Origin: Methanosarcinales archaeon
GTDB taxonomy: Archaea > Halobacteriota > Methanosarcinia > Methanosarcinales > Methanocomedenaceae
Assembly: GCA_021108405.1 (NCBI GenBank)
Contig: JAIOQW010000211.1
Location: 1-50,118 of the forward strand
DNA: 50,118 bases
Direction: 5' to 3'
Shown here: positions 27,928 to 37,273 of the stretch, piece after piece
How positions within the stretch are numbered: position 1 is the stretch's first letter
How the letters are laid out: every line of letters begins with the position of its first letter
Program-made: the position numbers and the translations under genes
Notes under the pieces: generated by a model
The model's input: only the letters and a program-made list of their open reading frames with translations
The model's database searches: none
Told to the model about the DNA's origin: nothing

Positions 27928-29384
27928 TCCTGTTCATCCCCTTTTATTGGAATTGTAAAGAAAAATGTCGTGCCTTCTCCTGACTCTGACTCCACCCATA
28001 TCCGCCCGCTGTGCCGCTCCACGATCTTTTTGCAGACCGCAAGTCCGATGCCTGTTCCGGTGTATTTTTCCCTGCCATGTAGACGCTGGAATATCACAAA
28101 GATGCGATCAAAAAATTCGGACTCTATCCCTATGCCATTGTCAGCAATAGAGAATATCCATTCATCTTTTTTTTGTTTGGCAGAAATATGAATATTTGGA
28201 ACCTCCTCACTCCTGAACTTGATCGCATTACTGATCAGGTTCTGAAGTAACATAACCAGTTGCGAGCCGTCAGCCATCACAGTAGGGAGAATACTATGGG
28301 TCACTTTAGCATCGCTTTCCATGATCGCTACCTCCAGGTTCATAAGCACTTCATTAAGCACAGTTTCGCAGTTGGTTTGTTTAAAAGGTTTACCCCGTGT
28401 GCCCACACGTGAAAAAATAAGCAAGTCATTGATCAGTGTCTGCATCCGCTTTGCCCCGTCTACGGCATAGCCAATGAAATCATCGGCATCGGAATCCAGT
28501 TTGCCTCTATAGCGACGTGCTAATAACTGGACGTAACTTGACACCATACGTAGCGGCTCCTGCAAGTCATGGGATGCCACATACGCAAACTGCTCGAGTT
28601 CAGTGTTGGAGCGCCTGAGATCGGTTACGGTCTGCTCCAGTTGTTCATTACGTTTGGCCAGTTCCCCTGCCATATTATTAAATGCCGATGCAAGGATCCC
28701 AAGCTCGTCATTTGATCTGATATCCAGCCGGTGTTGCAGGTTTCCTTTACTGATCATTAAGGACATGTCAGTCAACGCCTCAAGCCGGTTTATCACAATC
28801 CTCTGTAAGAGAAACCGAACCAGCAAAAACGAAGCAACCAAACCGCAGGCATTTAGAATGAGAATAAAGAACGTGTATTGTTTGATCCTTTCGTTTGACC
28901 TCTCAAAGGAAAGTTCAAGATGAAGGACTCCGACTACGGTTTCTTCGACGATAACAGGATATAATGAGATCAATACTGCAGTCCCGTTCTGCCTGGTGTA
29001 GGTAACAGCAAACCCATCGAAGGCTTTCTGGATCAGTTCGGGACCAACCTCATATTCGGGAGTGCCTGTGGCATAGACGACGCTTTTATCCCGCCCTATA
29101 AGCTCAGAAGAAATGACCCGCTCATCGAACATTGTTTCTAATTTTTCCTTTTGACTAATGCATTCAAAACTCAGATCGCCGCTTTCAAGTAAATTGACGT
29201 ATGAATCGATCCTGTTCAGGACAAGCTCCCTCTCATTCTGCGTCTTATCCTGGATGGTCAGTGCGCTTAAGACTATCAGGACCATAAGAAAAGGAATCAT
29301 GGTGAGTAGAATAATCTTCCAGCTCAGACTGAAATAGTGCTTCTTTTTTTTATACTCATGGTATTCTTTGTTCTCGCTTTTCAT
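27924..29384 (-). CDS. membrane histidine kinase with extracytoplasmic sensor and HAMP
   Basis: A 486-residue kinase. Membrane spans at about 21-43 and 170-193 enclose a Cache-like extracytoplasmic sensor of about 125 residues (SVVYATGTPEY, VVGVLHLELSF). HAMP follows at 195-247 (DELGILASAFNNMAGEL), then HisKA with His272 (YVASHDLQEPLRM) and a HATPase with DNGIGIE and GTGIGLAVC. It is the only HAMP-bearing member of the array. Its start overlaps the upstream lipoprotein gene by ATGA and its end overlaps the downstream lipoprotein by ATGA. The paired lipoprotein may contact the outer sensor, as in other binding-protein/kinase pairs. Confidence 0.93.
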   Translation of the reverse strand: MKSENKEYHEYKKKKHYFSLSWKIILLTMIPFLMVLIVLSALTIQDKTQNERELVLNRIDSYVNLLESGDLSFECISQKEKLETMFDERVISSELIGRDKSVVYATGTPEYEVGPELIQKAFDGFAVTYTRQNGTAVLISLYPVIVEETVVGVLHLELSFERSNERIKQYTFFILILNACGLVASFLLVRFLLQRIVINRLEALTDMSLMISKGNLQHRLDIRSNDELGILASAFNNMAGELAKRNEQLEQTVTDLRRSNTELEQFAYVASHDLQEPLRMVSSYVQLLARRYRGKLDSDADDFIGYAVDGAKRMQTLINDLLIFSRVGTRGKPFKQTNCETVLNEVLMNLEVAIMESDAKVTHSILPTVMADGSQLVMLLQNLISNAIKFRSEEVPNIHISAKQKKDEWIFSIADNGIGIESEFFDRIFVIFQRLHGREKYTGTGIGLAVCKKIVERHSGRIWVESESGEGTTFFFTIPIKGDEQE

Positions 29385-30766
29385 TCGACCAGTCCTATAA
29401 TCTCATTATAAGCCTTTTCTGCGGTTATCTCGCCATCCAGCAGACGTACGAGTAGCTCATTTAGATTACTCTGTAAAAGCCGGTTCTCTTCTCCGAATAT
29501 GTAGCCTGCATTTGCGCTGTAATGGACATTACCGCCATATTTTTCAGTGATCTCTGCCTGGAATTGCTCAAACACGTCATCTGCCGAATCAGAGGTGCTC
29601 ACATGACCTACCATTCCTGTCGGGGCTTTTGCGTAGCGCACCCATTTCTCAGCAACAAGTGGCGTGCTCCAGAACATGATAAGTCTGATGCCTTCTTCCA
29701 TGTTAGGGGCGTCTTTCATCACTGCCCATGTAGGGATGTAACCCCCCAGATAATAATCAACCTCCTGGAACACTGGCAGCTCGACAGGAATCATCTTTGT
29801 CGTCTTTTTTTCGTCTATCCCCATCCAGTGGCTGTACATCCAGATGCCGTGTATATAGAAAAGACACTCATCGTCCAGGACCAGATGCCTGGTCTGGTAC
29901 CACGTATTATTCTTGTGGGAGTCTATTAACGGATCGTATTTTCCAAGTTCTTCAAAACCCTGAAAAGTCTTTAATAGGGCTGCATTCTTCGCTGTAGAGC
30001 CTGTTTCTTCTTTGGATTTGTTAAAATCGCCGAGTTCTGATTTAAATAGGTTTTGGAATAATAGTTCCATAGTTATATAATTATTACATTCATAGAAAGC
30101 GGCGATATTTGTATTGTGCTCCTGGTTGTATTCATTGACTGCCCTGACATAACCCAGAAGATCATCAAAGGTCATGTTATATTGCTTTACTTCAATACCC
30201 ATTTTTTCTGCAACATCGTTATTACAATAAATCAAATAGTAATAACCCTCTATATACGGTCCTACTATGATGCCACCGGTCTGCTGTCTGTAAACAGGGT
30301 CATCTATGATGAAACATTTCTGTGTTTCATTGAAACCTTCTACATTCTCGAAATTCACAAGGTATTTTTCCCCCCATCCGGGATCGCCCAGTTCTTCTGC
30401 AGTATACTGATAGATGACATCATCCATCCAGACGACATCCCAGTCGATATCCCCGCTCGTTATCATGCGGGCAATATATTTGGCTAATGCTTCTTTACTA
30501 CGCAAGCCTATGATTTGCTGCGGATATTCAAGATTGAGATCAATATCAGGATTCATCAGCTCGAAATCCTGAGCTACCTCTTGCACAAGGGTTTCACGGC
30601 CGTACTCAGTAAGCCAGTGCCCCATCCAGTTTACTTCTTTATCCGGACCCTGGGCTGATGTCGTATTAATGTCCATTCTCTTCTCTATGATTAGTTTTTC
30701 TTCACTCACGCATCCGCCTGAGAGAAGCAGTAGTATCAATAAAAAGAAGATAAGTTCTCTTTTCAT
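29381..30766 (-). CDS. solute-binding lipoprotein, paralogue of the one at 26542
   Basis: A 461-residue lipoprotein with signal peptide and lipobox (LLSGGC, Cys19), the same length as its paralogue. The first 85 and last 150 residues are close to identical to it, while the middle (about 130-320), where ligands would bind, has diverged. This suggests a duplicated kinase-binding protein unit evolving a new ligand. It overlaps the upstream PocR kinase and the downstream HAMP kinase by ATGA at each end. There is no transporter partner. Confidence 0.85.
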   Translation of the reverse strand: MKRELIFFLLILLLLSGGCVSEEKLIIEKRMDINTTSAQGPDKEVNWMGHWLTEYGRETLVQEVAQDFELMNPDIDLNLEYPQQIIGLRSKEALAKYIARMITSGDIDWDVVWMDDVIYQYTAEELGDPGWGEKYLVNFENVEGFNETQKCFIIDDPVYRQQTGGIIVGPYIEGYYYLIYCNNDVAEKMGIEVKQYNMTFDDLLGYVRAVNEYNQEHNTNIAAFYECNNYITMELLFQNLFKSELGDFNKSKEETGSTAKNAALLKTFQGFEELGKYDPLIDSHKNNTWYQTRHLVLDDECLFYIHGIWMYSHWMGIDEKKTTKMIPVELPVFQEVDYYLGGYIPTWAVMKDAPNMEEGIRLIMFWSTPLVAEKWVRYAKAPTGMVGHVSTSDSADDVFEQFQAEITEKYGGNVHYSANAGYIFGEENRLLQSNLNELLVRLLDGEITAEKAYNEIIGLVE

Positions 30767-32406
30767 TCCTGTTCATCCCTTTTTATTGGTATTGTAAAGC
30801 AAAATGTCGTGCCTTCTCCTGGCTCTGATTCCACCCATATCTCCCCATCGTGCCGCTCCACAATCTTTTTGCAGACCGCAAGACCGATACCTGTACCGAT
30901 GTACTCCTCTCTGCTATGCAGGCGCTGGAATATTATAAAAATACGCTCAAAGAATTCAGGTTCGATCCCGATACCGTTGTCTGCAACCGAGAATTTCCAC
31001 TTATCACTTTTTTGTTTTGCCGATATATTAACATGCAGAGGATTATCACCACTGAACTTGATAGCATTCCCGATCAAGTTCTGGAGCAACTGAACCAGCT
31101 GAGAGGCATCTGCTATTACGGTAGGCAGTGAATCATAGGTAACTGTTGCATTGTTATCCTCAATAGCAAGTTTCAGATTAGCGAGTACCTTCTCAAGGAT
31201 ATCTTCACAGTCGGTCGGCTTAAAGGGCTTGCCACGTGTACCAACACGGGAATAGGTCAGAAGATCCTCGATTAATGTTTGCATCCGGTTAGCTCCATCT
31301 ACGGCATAACCAATGAAATCATCAGCATCCGGATCGAGTTTGCCCTTGTAGCGCCGTTCCAGAAGCTGTACATAGCTTGACACCATACGCAAAGGCTCCT
31401 GCAGATCATGTGATACGACATAGGCAAACTGTCCGAGGTCCTTATTGGAACGTTTCAGGTCTGTTAGAGCCTGTTCTAATATAGCTTCTGCTTTCTTGCT
31501 TTCTGTGATATCACGGACTGTCGCCTGTAAAAGTTTCTTATTTTGTAATTCTATCCTGTTTAATAAAACGATTGTGAAAAATTCAACCCCATCCATTCGT
31601 TGGTGTTTCCATTCAAACATATAAGAGCCATTTTCCATAGCTATTGCCATGTTTTGGTGAGCCTTTACCGAAGATAAGGTTCCATCCGGTTGATAAACAG
31701 GTGATAAATCAGCAGGATTTTTAGAAATAAACTCTCCTTCGCTTTTACATCCGAACATTTTTATAGCAGCAACATTTCCACCGAGATATCTTTCTCCAGG
31801 ACTCAATATCATGATAGCATCTTTGGAAGAATTATAAAGAGTTCTATATTTTATCTCACTCTCAACAAGAGCATTTGTGGCTTCCAACTGCCTGATTTGT
31901 TTTAAACCCATCTCACCTATAAATTCTGCATATCTTGTAAGAAAGTCTAAAATCGGCTTAATTCGTTCTTTTGATATAACAGGAACTTTAGATAACGCCT
32001 TAATGTAGGAAGTTTCATCAAATCCATAGTCATGAACTTGCTTACGGAAATATTCGATATCAGGTGGTTCGAATAAATATTGTCCGACAAAGAAATTTGC
32101 AATATGTTCTCCTTCGATCATAATAGGTGCTGCTGTATCTATTAAGCCATTCTGGCATTGATGAATAGCATATTTTTGTCCTTCAAGTAATTTATTTGCC
32201 AGGATTGTTTCGTTTTTTTTACACTTGAGATAACTTTGAGGATTAACTCGATGAAAATCCGTACATATTTTTTGCCATCCTGAGGCGATCAATATTGTTC
32301 CATTCAGGTCTATTATTGCTGATGAGACTCCAATAGCCTCACAAAAGCTGTCAGTGAGATATTGGATTTTATCCTTATTGATAATCTCGAATATTTTATA
32401 ATTCAT
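30763..32406 (-). CDS. PocR-PAS histidine kinase
   Basis: A 547-residue kinase with no membrane span. Residues 5-165 form a PocR-type sensory domain (GVSSAIIDLNGTILIAS, APIMIEGEHIANFFVGQYL) with conserved cysteines 48, 62 and 84. PocR domains bind small metabolites such as short diols or hydrocarbons in characterised or predicted cases. A PAS domain follows (about 185-305), then HisKA with His333 (YVVSHDLQEPLR) and a HATPase with DNGIGIE and GTGIGLAVC. ATG 32406 has AGGGGT eight bases upstream and overlaps the previous gene by 11 bp. The downstream lipoprotein starts within its stop codon. Confidence 0.92.
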   Translation of the reverse strand: MNYKIFEIINKDKIQYLTDSFCEAIGVSSAIIDLNGTILIASGWQKICTDFHRVNPQSYLKCKKNETILANKLLEGQKYAIHQCQNGLIDTAAPIMIEGEHIANFFVGQYLFEPPDIEYFRKQVHDYGFDETSYIKALSKVPVISKERIKPILDFLTRYAEFIGEMGLKQIRQLEATNALVESEIKYRTLYNSSKDAIMILSPGERYLGGNVAAIKMFGCKSEGEFISKNPADLSPVYQPDGTLSSVKAHQNMAIAMENGSYMFEWKHQRMDGVEFFTIVLLNRIELQNKKLLQATVRDITESKKAEAILEQALTDLKRSNKDLGQFAYVVSHDLQEPLRMVSSYVQLLERRYKGKLDPDADDFIGYAVDGANRMQTLIEDLLTYSRVGTRGKPFKPTDCEDILEKVLANLKLAIEDNNATVTYDSLPTVIADASQLVQLLQNLIGNAIKFSGDNPLHVNISAKQKSDKWKFSVADNGIGIEPEFFERIFIIFQRLHSREEYIGTGIGLAVCKKIVERHDGEIWVESEPGEGTTFCFTIPIKRDEQE

Positions 32407-34360
32407 TCTTGTTTACCCCTATTATTGGAATTGTAAAGAAAAATGTTGTGCCTTCTTCCGGCTCTGACTCTACCCATATCCGCCCGCCGTGCCGCTCCAC
32501 GATCTTCTTGCAGACCGCAAGACCGATACCTGTCCCGGAATACTCATCCCTGCCATGCAGACGCTGGAATATCACAAAGATACGCTCAAAAAATTCCGGT
32601 TTTATCCCTATGCCATTATCAGCTACAGAGAATTCCCATTCATCACCTTTTTGTTCTGCCGAGATGTGAATGCGTGGAAGCTCTTCGCCCTGGAATTTGA
32701 TCGCATTACTGACCAGGTTCTGGAGTAATTGGGTGAATTGCGAGCCATCTGCCATTATGGTTGGTAGAGGATCATGAGTAATCATTGCATAGCTATCCTC
32801 AATAGCCATTTTCAGGTTGGTGAGTACATGCTCAAGGACAGTTTCGCAGTTAGTCGGTTCAAAGGGCTTGCTTTGAGTACCTACACGTGAAAAGATCAGC
32901 AAGTCATCGATCAGTGTCTGCATCCGGTTTGCACCGTCTACAGCATATCCTATGAAATCGTCAGCATCGTGATCGAGTTTGCCCTCGTAGCGCCGTGCCA
33001 GAAGCTGTACATAGCTCGATACCATGCGCAGCGGCTCCTGCAGGTCATGGGATGCAACATAGGCAAACTGTTCCAGGTCCTTATTGCTGCGTTCCAGAGC
33101 AATGGTACGTTTCTGCAGTTCCTCCTCTGCAGCTTTGCGCTGGGTGATATCACGCACAACCACCAGCAGTCGTTCACATCCCCCAACGACCGCGCTTCTC
33201 ATACTTACTTCCACCCTGAATAGACGTCCGGATTTGTGTTTTCCCATCCATTCAAAGACCTGGGGTTCCCCCAAAGCTGTTTTCTTTATCCACTTGATAG
33301 CAACTTGCTGTGTATATGGTGCTTCGCCCATGCTTATGGTTTGCACGTCAAGTCTGCGGAGTTCCTCGCGGGTATATCCGTACATGTCACACGCCGTGTT
33401 GTTGACGTTAAGTATTGCTCCTGTCTCTATGTTATGAATAAAGACAGCATCATTGATCGAATCGAAAATCGTCCGGAACCTGTCCTCACTCTCCCGCAAT
33501 GCCACTTCGTTCTCACGCTGCCTACGTAAGAAGTTCGATGCTACCATTCCTCCTATCAGACAGGCAAGAATAAAGGCGCATCTTACAAAAAGTACATAAG
33601 GTGGGATATTCAATGCAAGTAGATCTAAAAAAGAACTCTCAGGATAGAATACCCATGAACCAATAAGACTATCAACAATCCAGAAGAGTACTCCTAACAA
33701 AAGCGATGTGCTTATGATATAGCCAGTCTTAGTCTGGTTAAGCTGCTCCTCCATTCTAAAGAATCTTCTCACAAATCCTAAGTTTAACAGCACATCAGCC
33801 AGTAATAAAATTATATATCCAACTACACACTGTTTGATAACAACAAAGGTGGAAAATTCCATAGGTATTATGCTGCTTGCACTACAAGCCCAATCCCATG
33901 GAGGCGGATTGTGTGTTATAGCCCATCTTGACAGTGTATACAGGTTTATCGTACTAAGTATCCGGAACGGAATCTCTACAACATACGCATTCAACCACCA
34001 TTCATTCCCCTGCCGTTGCCTGCGCACCTTAGCAAAGAATCCGTGCCACAATATCCATAATGTAAACGGTGGCACTACAAAGAATATAGCATAACCATTA
34101 CTGGGGCCCCATATCCACCACATGGACTGGCAGCCACCGGCTAAAGCTGATAATAATCCGTATCTCCAGCCCCATGCAAGGGTTATAAGGATCGGAAACA
34201 GGAGTCCTATCAGGATTGTTGCTGTATAGGGCGGGAAATATAAGTTAATGGATTGAAAGTTTACAACAAATCCAAGTAAGCCAAAGAGGATTGATATCGT
34301 GACTTTATAAGCCGTTATCTTCTTATCATCTATAGTTTTCTCTAACCAATCGTCTACCAT
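32396..34360 (-). CDS. multi-TM PAS histidine kinase
   Basis: A 654-residue kinase. Residues 15-275 hold about seven membrane spans with LITLAWGWRYGLLSALAGGCQ and PPFTLWILWHGFF, a membrane sensor shared with the kinase at 39535. A PAS domain (about 288-405) and HisKA with His438 follow, then a HATPase with DNGIGIK and GTGIGLAVC. The PAS and kinase parts are about 90% identical by eye to those of the kinase at 37274, whose N-terminus is entirely different, so this gene looks like a mosaic. ATG 34360 is chosen because AGGTGA lies eight bases upstream; it directly follows the stop of the previous gene. Confidence 0.92.
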   Translation of the reverse strand: MVDDWLEKTIDDKKITAYKVTISILFGLLGFVVNFQSINLYFPPYTATILIGLLFPILITLAWGWRYGLLSALAGGCQSMWWIWGPSNGYAIFFVVPPFTLWILWHGFFAKVRRQRQGNEWWLNAYVVEIPFRILSTINLYTLSRWAITHNPPPWDWACSASSIIPMEFSTFVVIKQCVVGYIILLLADVLLNLGFVRRFFRMEEQLNQTKTGYIISTSLLLGVLFWIVDSLIGSWVFYPESSFLDLLALNIPPYVLFVRCAFILACLIGGMVASNFLRRQRENEVALRESEDRFRTIFDSINDAVFIHNIETGAILNVNNTACDMYGYTREELRRLDVQTISMGEAPYTQQVAIKWIKKTALGEPQVFEWMGKHKSGRLFRVEVSMRSAVVGGCERLLVVVRDITQRKAAEEELQKRTIALERSNKDLEQFAYVASHDLQEPLRMVSSYVQLLARRYEGKLDHDADDFIGYAVDGANRMQTLIDDLLIFSRVGTQSKPFEPTNCETVLEHVLTNLKMAIEDSYAMITHDPLPTIMADGSQFTQLLQNLVSNAIKFQGEELPRIHISAEQKGDEWEFSVADNGIGIKPEFFERIFVIFQRLHGRDEYSGTGIGLAVCKKIVERHGGRIWVESEPEEGTTFFFTIPIIGVNKNEL

Positions 34361-34361
34361 T

Positions 34362-37241
34362 TTATTCATCACCTACTGACACAGGCATTGTAAAATAAAA
34401 AACCGTGCCCTTACCTGGCTCTGACTCTACCCATATCCGCCCACCATACCGCTCCACAATCTTCTTGCAGACTGCCAGACCGATACCTGTCCCGGAATAC
34501 TCATCCCTGCCATGCAGACGCTGGAATATCACAAAAATACGCTCAAAGAATTCAGGCTTGATACCGATGCCGTTATCAGCAACCGAGAATTCCCATTCAT
34601 CACTTTTTTGCTTTGCTGATATGTGAATGTGCAGAGGTTCTTCGCTGCGGAACTTAATGGCATTACCTACCAGGTTCTGAAACAACTGAACCAGTTGTGA
34701 AGCGTCTGCTATTACGGTCGGCAGGGCATTATGGGTCACCTCCGCACCACTATCTTCAATAGCTATCTTCAGGTTGGAAAGTGCCTGATCAAAGACTGCT
34801 TCACAATCAGTTGATTTGAAGGATTCGCCTCGTGTACCCACACGTGAAAAAGCGAGCAGGTCATTTATCAACCTCTGCATACGGTTTGCTCCTTCCACAG
34901 CAAAACCGATGAAATCGTCAGCATCGGCATCAAGTTTGCCTTTGTAACGCCGCTCCAACAACTGTACGTAGCTTGACACCATGCGCAGAGGCTCCTGCAG
35001 GTCGTGCGAGGAAACATAGGCAAACTGCTCAAGTTCAACATTAGAACGCTTAAGGTCCGCTACGGATTGTTTCAACTTTGCCTCCGCCCGGTTGCGCTGG
35101 ATAGCGTCAGCCAGCACGTTGGCCAGGGCTTCCATGAAATGCGCATCGTCTTTGGAAAACGGATGGGGCTGGTCGTGATGTGTTCCCAGGATGCCGAACG
35201 GACGATTCTCGCCGGGGATGGCAACCGTCAACCCGCACACCACGTTGTGTTCGATCAGCAGTGCGGGCGGAGAAAAGCGTTTCTCATGCCGGATGTCTTC
35301 GGATATCACTGGTTTAGTCCGCATAAGGGTGTATCCGCCCTGCGAATCGGTGCCGTCCGGAACCGACTTGTGGCCGACCCAGCCCTCCTTCCAGCCTACA
35401 CCCGCCCGTAGGAAAAGGACCCCCTCCTCGGTGCGATGCTCTAGTATTTTGGCGTACCGGGTTCCAAACGTCCGCGAAACGAGCGCCACCGCCTCCCCGA
35501 AAAGCGCATCGAGCGAATGTTCAGACAACGCCACCAGACCGAACTTGACCAGTTCTGCCTGCTGCCTAACGAGGATGGCTAAAGCCCCCTCCGCCTGCTT
35601 GCGCTGCTCGTCCAGTTCGATGTTGTACAGTGCGAAGGCGATATCTGACGAGATTTCCTCGAACAGGGACACCTCTTCATCGCCCAGGCCAAGACCGGCC
35701 GGGACTGAGACAGACAACAGGCCGTAGACCGTTTCCCCATGCTCCAATCGCAGAGTCATCGCCGCCTTACCGGCACACGTTTCAGCGAGGGGACAGTCGG
35801 TACAAATGGAGCGTGGGTCTTCGATTGTCACAACCCCCGGTTGCGCCAACGCCTTCCGGCCGCACCGCGGCAACTCACCGGGTTTCAGCAGTGGGAACAT
35901 ACGTGAGAAGTCCTCGCCCCACCCGGCCTCCATGGTCGTGACAAGCTCCCGTGCGTTGTCGACGAGGCCAACCCAGGCGCCGTGATAGCCACGCGTCTCG
36001 ACGAGGCTATCGCAAGCCCTTTGCAGCAGCCTGCCGCGGTCCTTTTCCTTGGCAATGAGTTGATTGACATTTCGGATAGCGTGCAGCACGGTATTGAGGT
36101 ATTTGATTCTCTCCTCCGCTCGCTTACGCCTTGCCCTATTCACAAGAAGACCAATGATGATCACCGTTTGAAACATTAAAATCGCAATTATACTCCAGAT
36201 CAGCACTTTGTTCTCTTCATAGAATGAATAAGGTTTATTGACAATAATACTGTCTTCGGGCAGGTCGGACTCCTTGATACCCCATCGTTTCATCTGCCCA
36301 TAATCAAACATATATTGGGTTTGCGGCTTTGTCAAAACAGGGATGTTCCGCACCTTTTCCCCCATCAGGATGCGTTGACTCATCTCTGCTGCGATTTGGC
36401 CATGATAAAAACCGCCAAACAGTTTACCACCAACGATACCATAAGGCAAAACCTGGACAGAATAGCCATACATTGGCCGCGCACTTGCTTTGGATACGCG
36501 CACGGCTGCTTCTCCGAAAGAGTAATACTTTCCCGATTTATCGCGATTGTATGTCCCAAAAAGCACTATGGTATCATCGGATAAATTGCTTACCTCATCC
36601 TCAATCTGCTCCATGGATAAACTGTCATCAATACGGGTCATCCTGACATCTTCGTAATATTTGAAAAGTTCTTGTACCTGGTCCCAGAGATATTTTCCCG
36701 TCGGTGTATTGTCAACAACAAAGACGATCTGCCTGGTCTCGGGATGCAATTTTAAACCAAGGTCTATTGTTTCTCTTATCGAATGAAGCTCAAGGATCCC
36801 TGTAAATTCTTCCGGGTCTATAAGAGCAGGTGCTTCAAGATTATTTACTCCGCAAAAAACAATCGGCGTGTCCGGGAACAGATCTTCATGATACTCACGG
36901 AGAAAATTGAATGCGTTATCATCCGAAGATATGATCAGATCAAATGTTTGGTTGCCGTATTTATACTTATACAAGTCATATAATTTCTCTTTGTACTGAC
37001 TATCATATTTTGTGGCTTTCGAATCCATGTATTCTATCCTAAGATCAATGTCGTTTTCTTCGGGTTTTAAGACAAATTCTACCCCATTTACAATTTCGTC
37101 AGTCTGAGCAAAACCCTTGTGATACGAGTTCAGCACATGCACACGCTTCAAATGCTCCTCCGGCGCATACACTAAAGGACTGCATAGCGAGAGGATAATA
37201 AACAGGGTGATGATAAAAATCGCTATTGGCTTACCTATCAT
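34362..37241 (-). CDS. histidine kinase with periplasmic-binding-like sensor and two GAF domains
   Basis: A 959-residue kinase. It has a signal peptide (1-26), an ABC-substrate-binding-like extracytoplasmic sensor (about 33-330; HVLNSYHKGFAQTDEI, VFCGVNNLEAP), a membrane span (about 346-368), GAF1 (about 400-545), GAF2 (about 565-715), HisKA with His746 (YVSSHDLQEPLRM), and a HATPase with DNGIGIK. GAF1 carries Cys460, Cys480 and Cys483. DNA coding for both GAF domains (about 35090-36060) is near 60% GC, against about 40% on either side, so they were probably acquired from another genome. ATG 37241 is preferred to 37277 because GGAG lies seven bases upstream and a signal peptide follows. Confidence 0.92.
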   Translation of the reverse strand: MIGKPIAIFIITLFIILSLCSPLVYAPEEHLKRVHVLNSYHKGFAQTDEIVNGVEFVLKPEENDIDLRIEYMDSKATKYDSQYKEKLYDLYKYKYGNQTFDLIISSDDNAFNFLREYHEDLFPDTPIVFCGVNNLEAPALIDPEEFTGILELHSIRETIDLGLKLHPETRQIVFVVDNTPTGKYLWDQVQELFKYYEDVRMTRIDDSLSMEQIEDEVSNLSDDTIVLFGTYNRDKSGKYYSFGEAAVRVSKASARPMYGYSVQVLPYGIVGGKLFGGFYHGQIAAEMSQRILMGEKVRNIPVLTKPQTQYMFDYGQMKRWGIKESDLPEDSIIVNKPYSFYEENKVLIWSIIAILMFQTVIIIGLLVNRARRKRAEERIKYLNTVLHAIRNVNQLIAKEKDRGRLLQRACDSLVETRGYHGAWVGLVDNARELVTTMEAGWGEDFSRMFPLLKPGELPRCGRKALAQPGVVTIEDPRSICTDCPLAETCAGKAAMTLRLEHGETVYGLLSVSVPAGLGLGDEEVSLFEEISSDIAFALYNIELDEQRKQAEGALAILVRQQAELVKFGLVALSEHSLDALFGEAVALVSRTFGTRYAKILEHRTEEGVLFLRAGVGWKEGWVGHKSVPDGTDSQGGYTLMRTKPVISEDIRHEKRFSPPALLIEHNVVCGLTVAIPGENRPFGILGTHHDQPHPFSKDDAHFMEALANVLADAIQRNRAEAKLKQSVADLKRSNVELEQFAYVSSHDLQEPLRMVSSYVQLLERRYKGKLDADADDFIGFAVEGANRMQRLINDLLAFSRVGTRGESFKSTDCEAVFDQALSNLKIAIEDSGAEVTHNALPTVIADASQLVQLFQNLVGNAIKFRSEEPLHIHISAKQKSDEWEFSVADNGIGIKPEFFERIFVIFQRLHGRDEYSGTGIGLAVCKKIVERYGGRIWVESEPGKGTVFYFTMPVSVGDE
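35090..36060. other. GC-rich block inside a kinase gene
   Basis: Base composition changes sharply inside an intact reading frame. The line at 35461-35520 is 37/60 G+C, whereas 34561-34620 is 25/60. The block coincides with the two GAF domains. Composition of this kind over about 1 kb suggests import of the GAF segment by recombination. Confidence 0.75.
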
Positions 37242-37273
37242 TATTTCACTCCTTTTTTCGTGATTCCTTTCGA

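Noticed and set aside
26542-30766. Binding lipoproteins as part of ABC importers
   Set aside because: No permease or ATPase gene lies anywhere in the window, and each lipoprotein overlaps a kinase gene instead.
35191-35727. 178-codon open frame on the + strand opposite a kinase gene
   Set aside because: It lies within the GC-rich GAF region, where the opposite strand stays open by composition; it resembles no protein and the minus-strand gene is certain.
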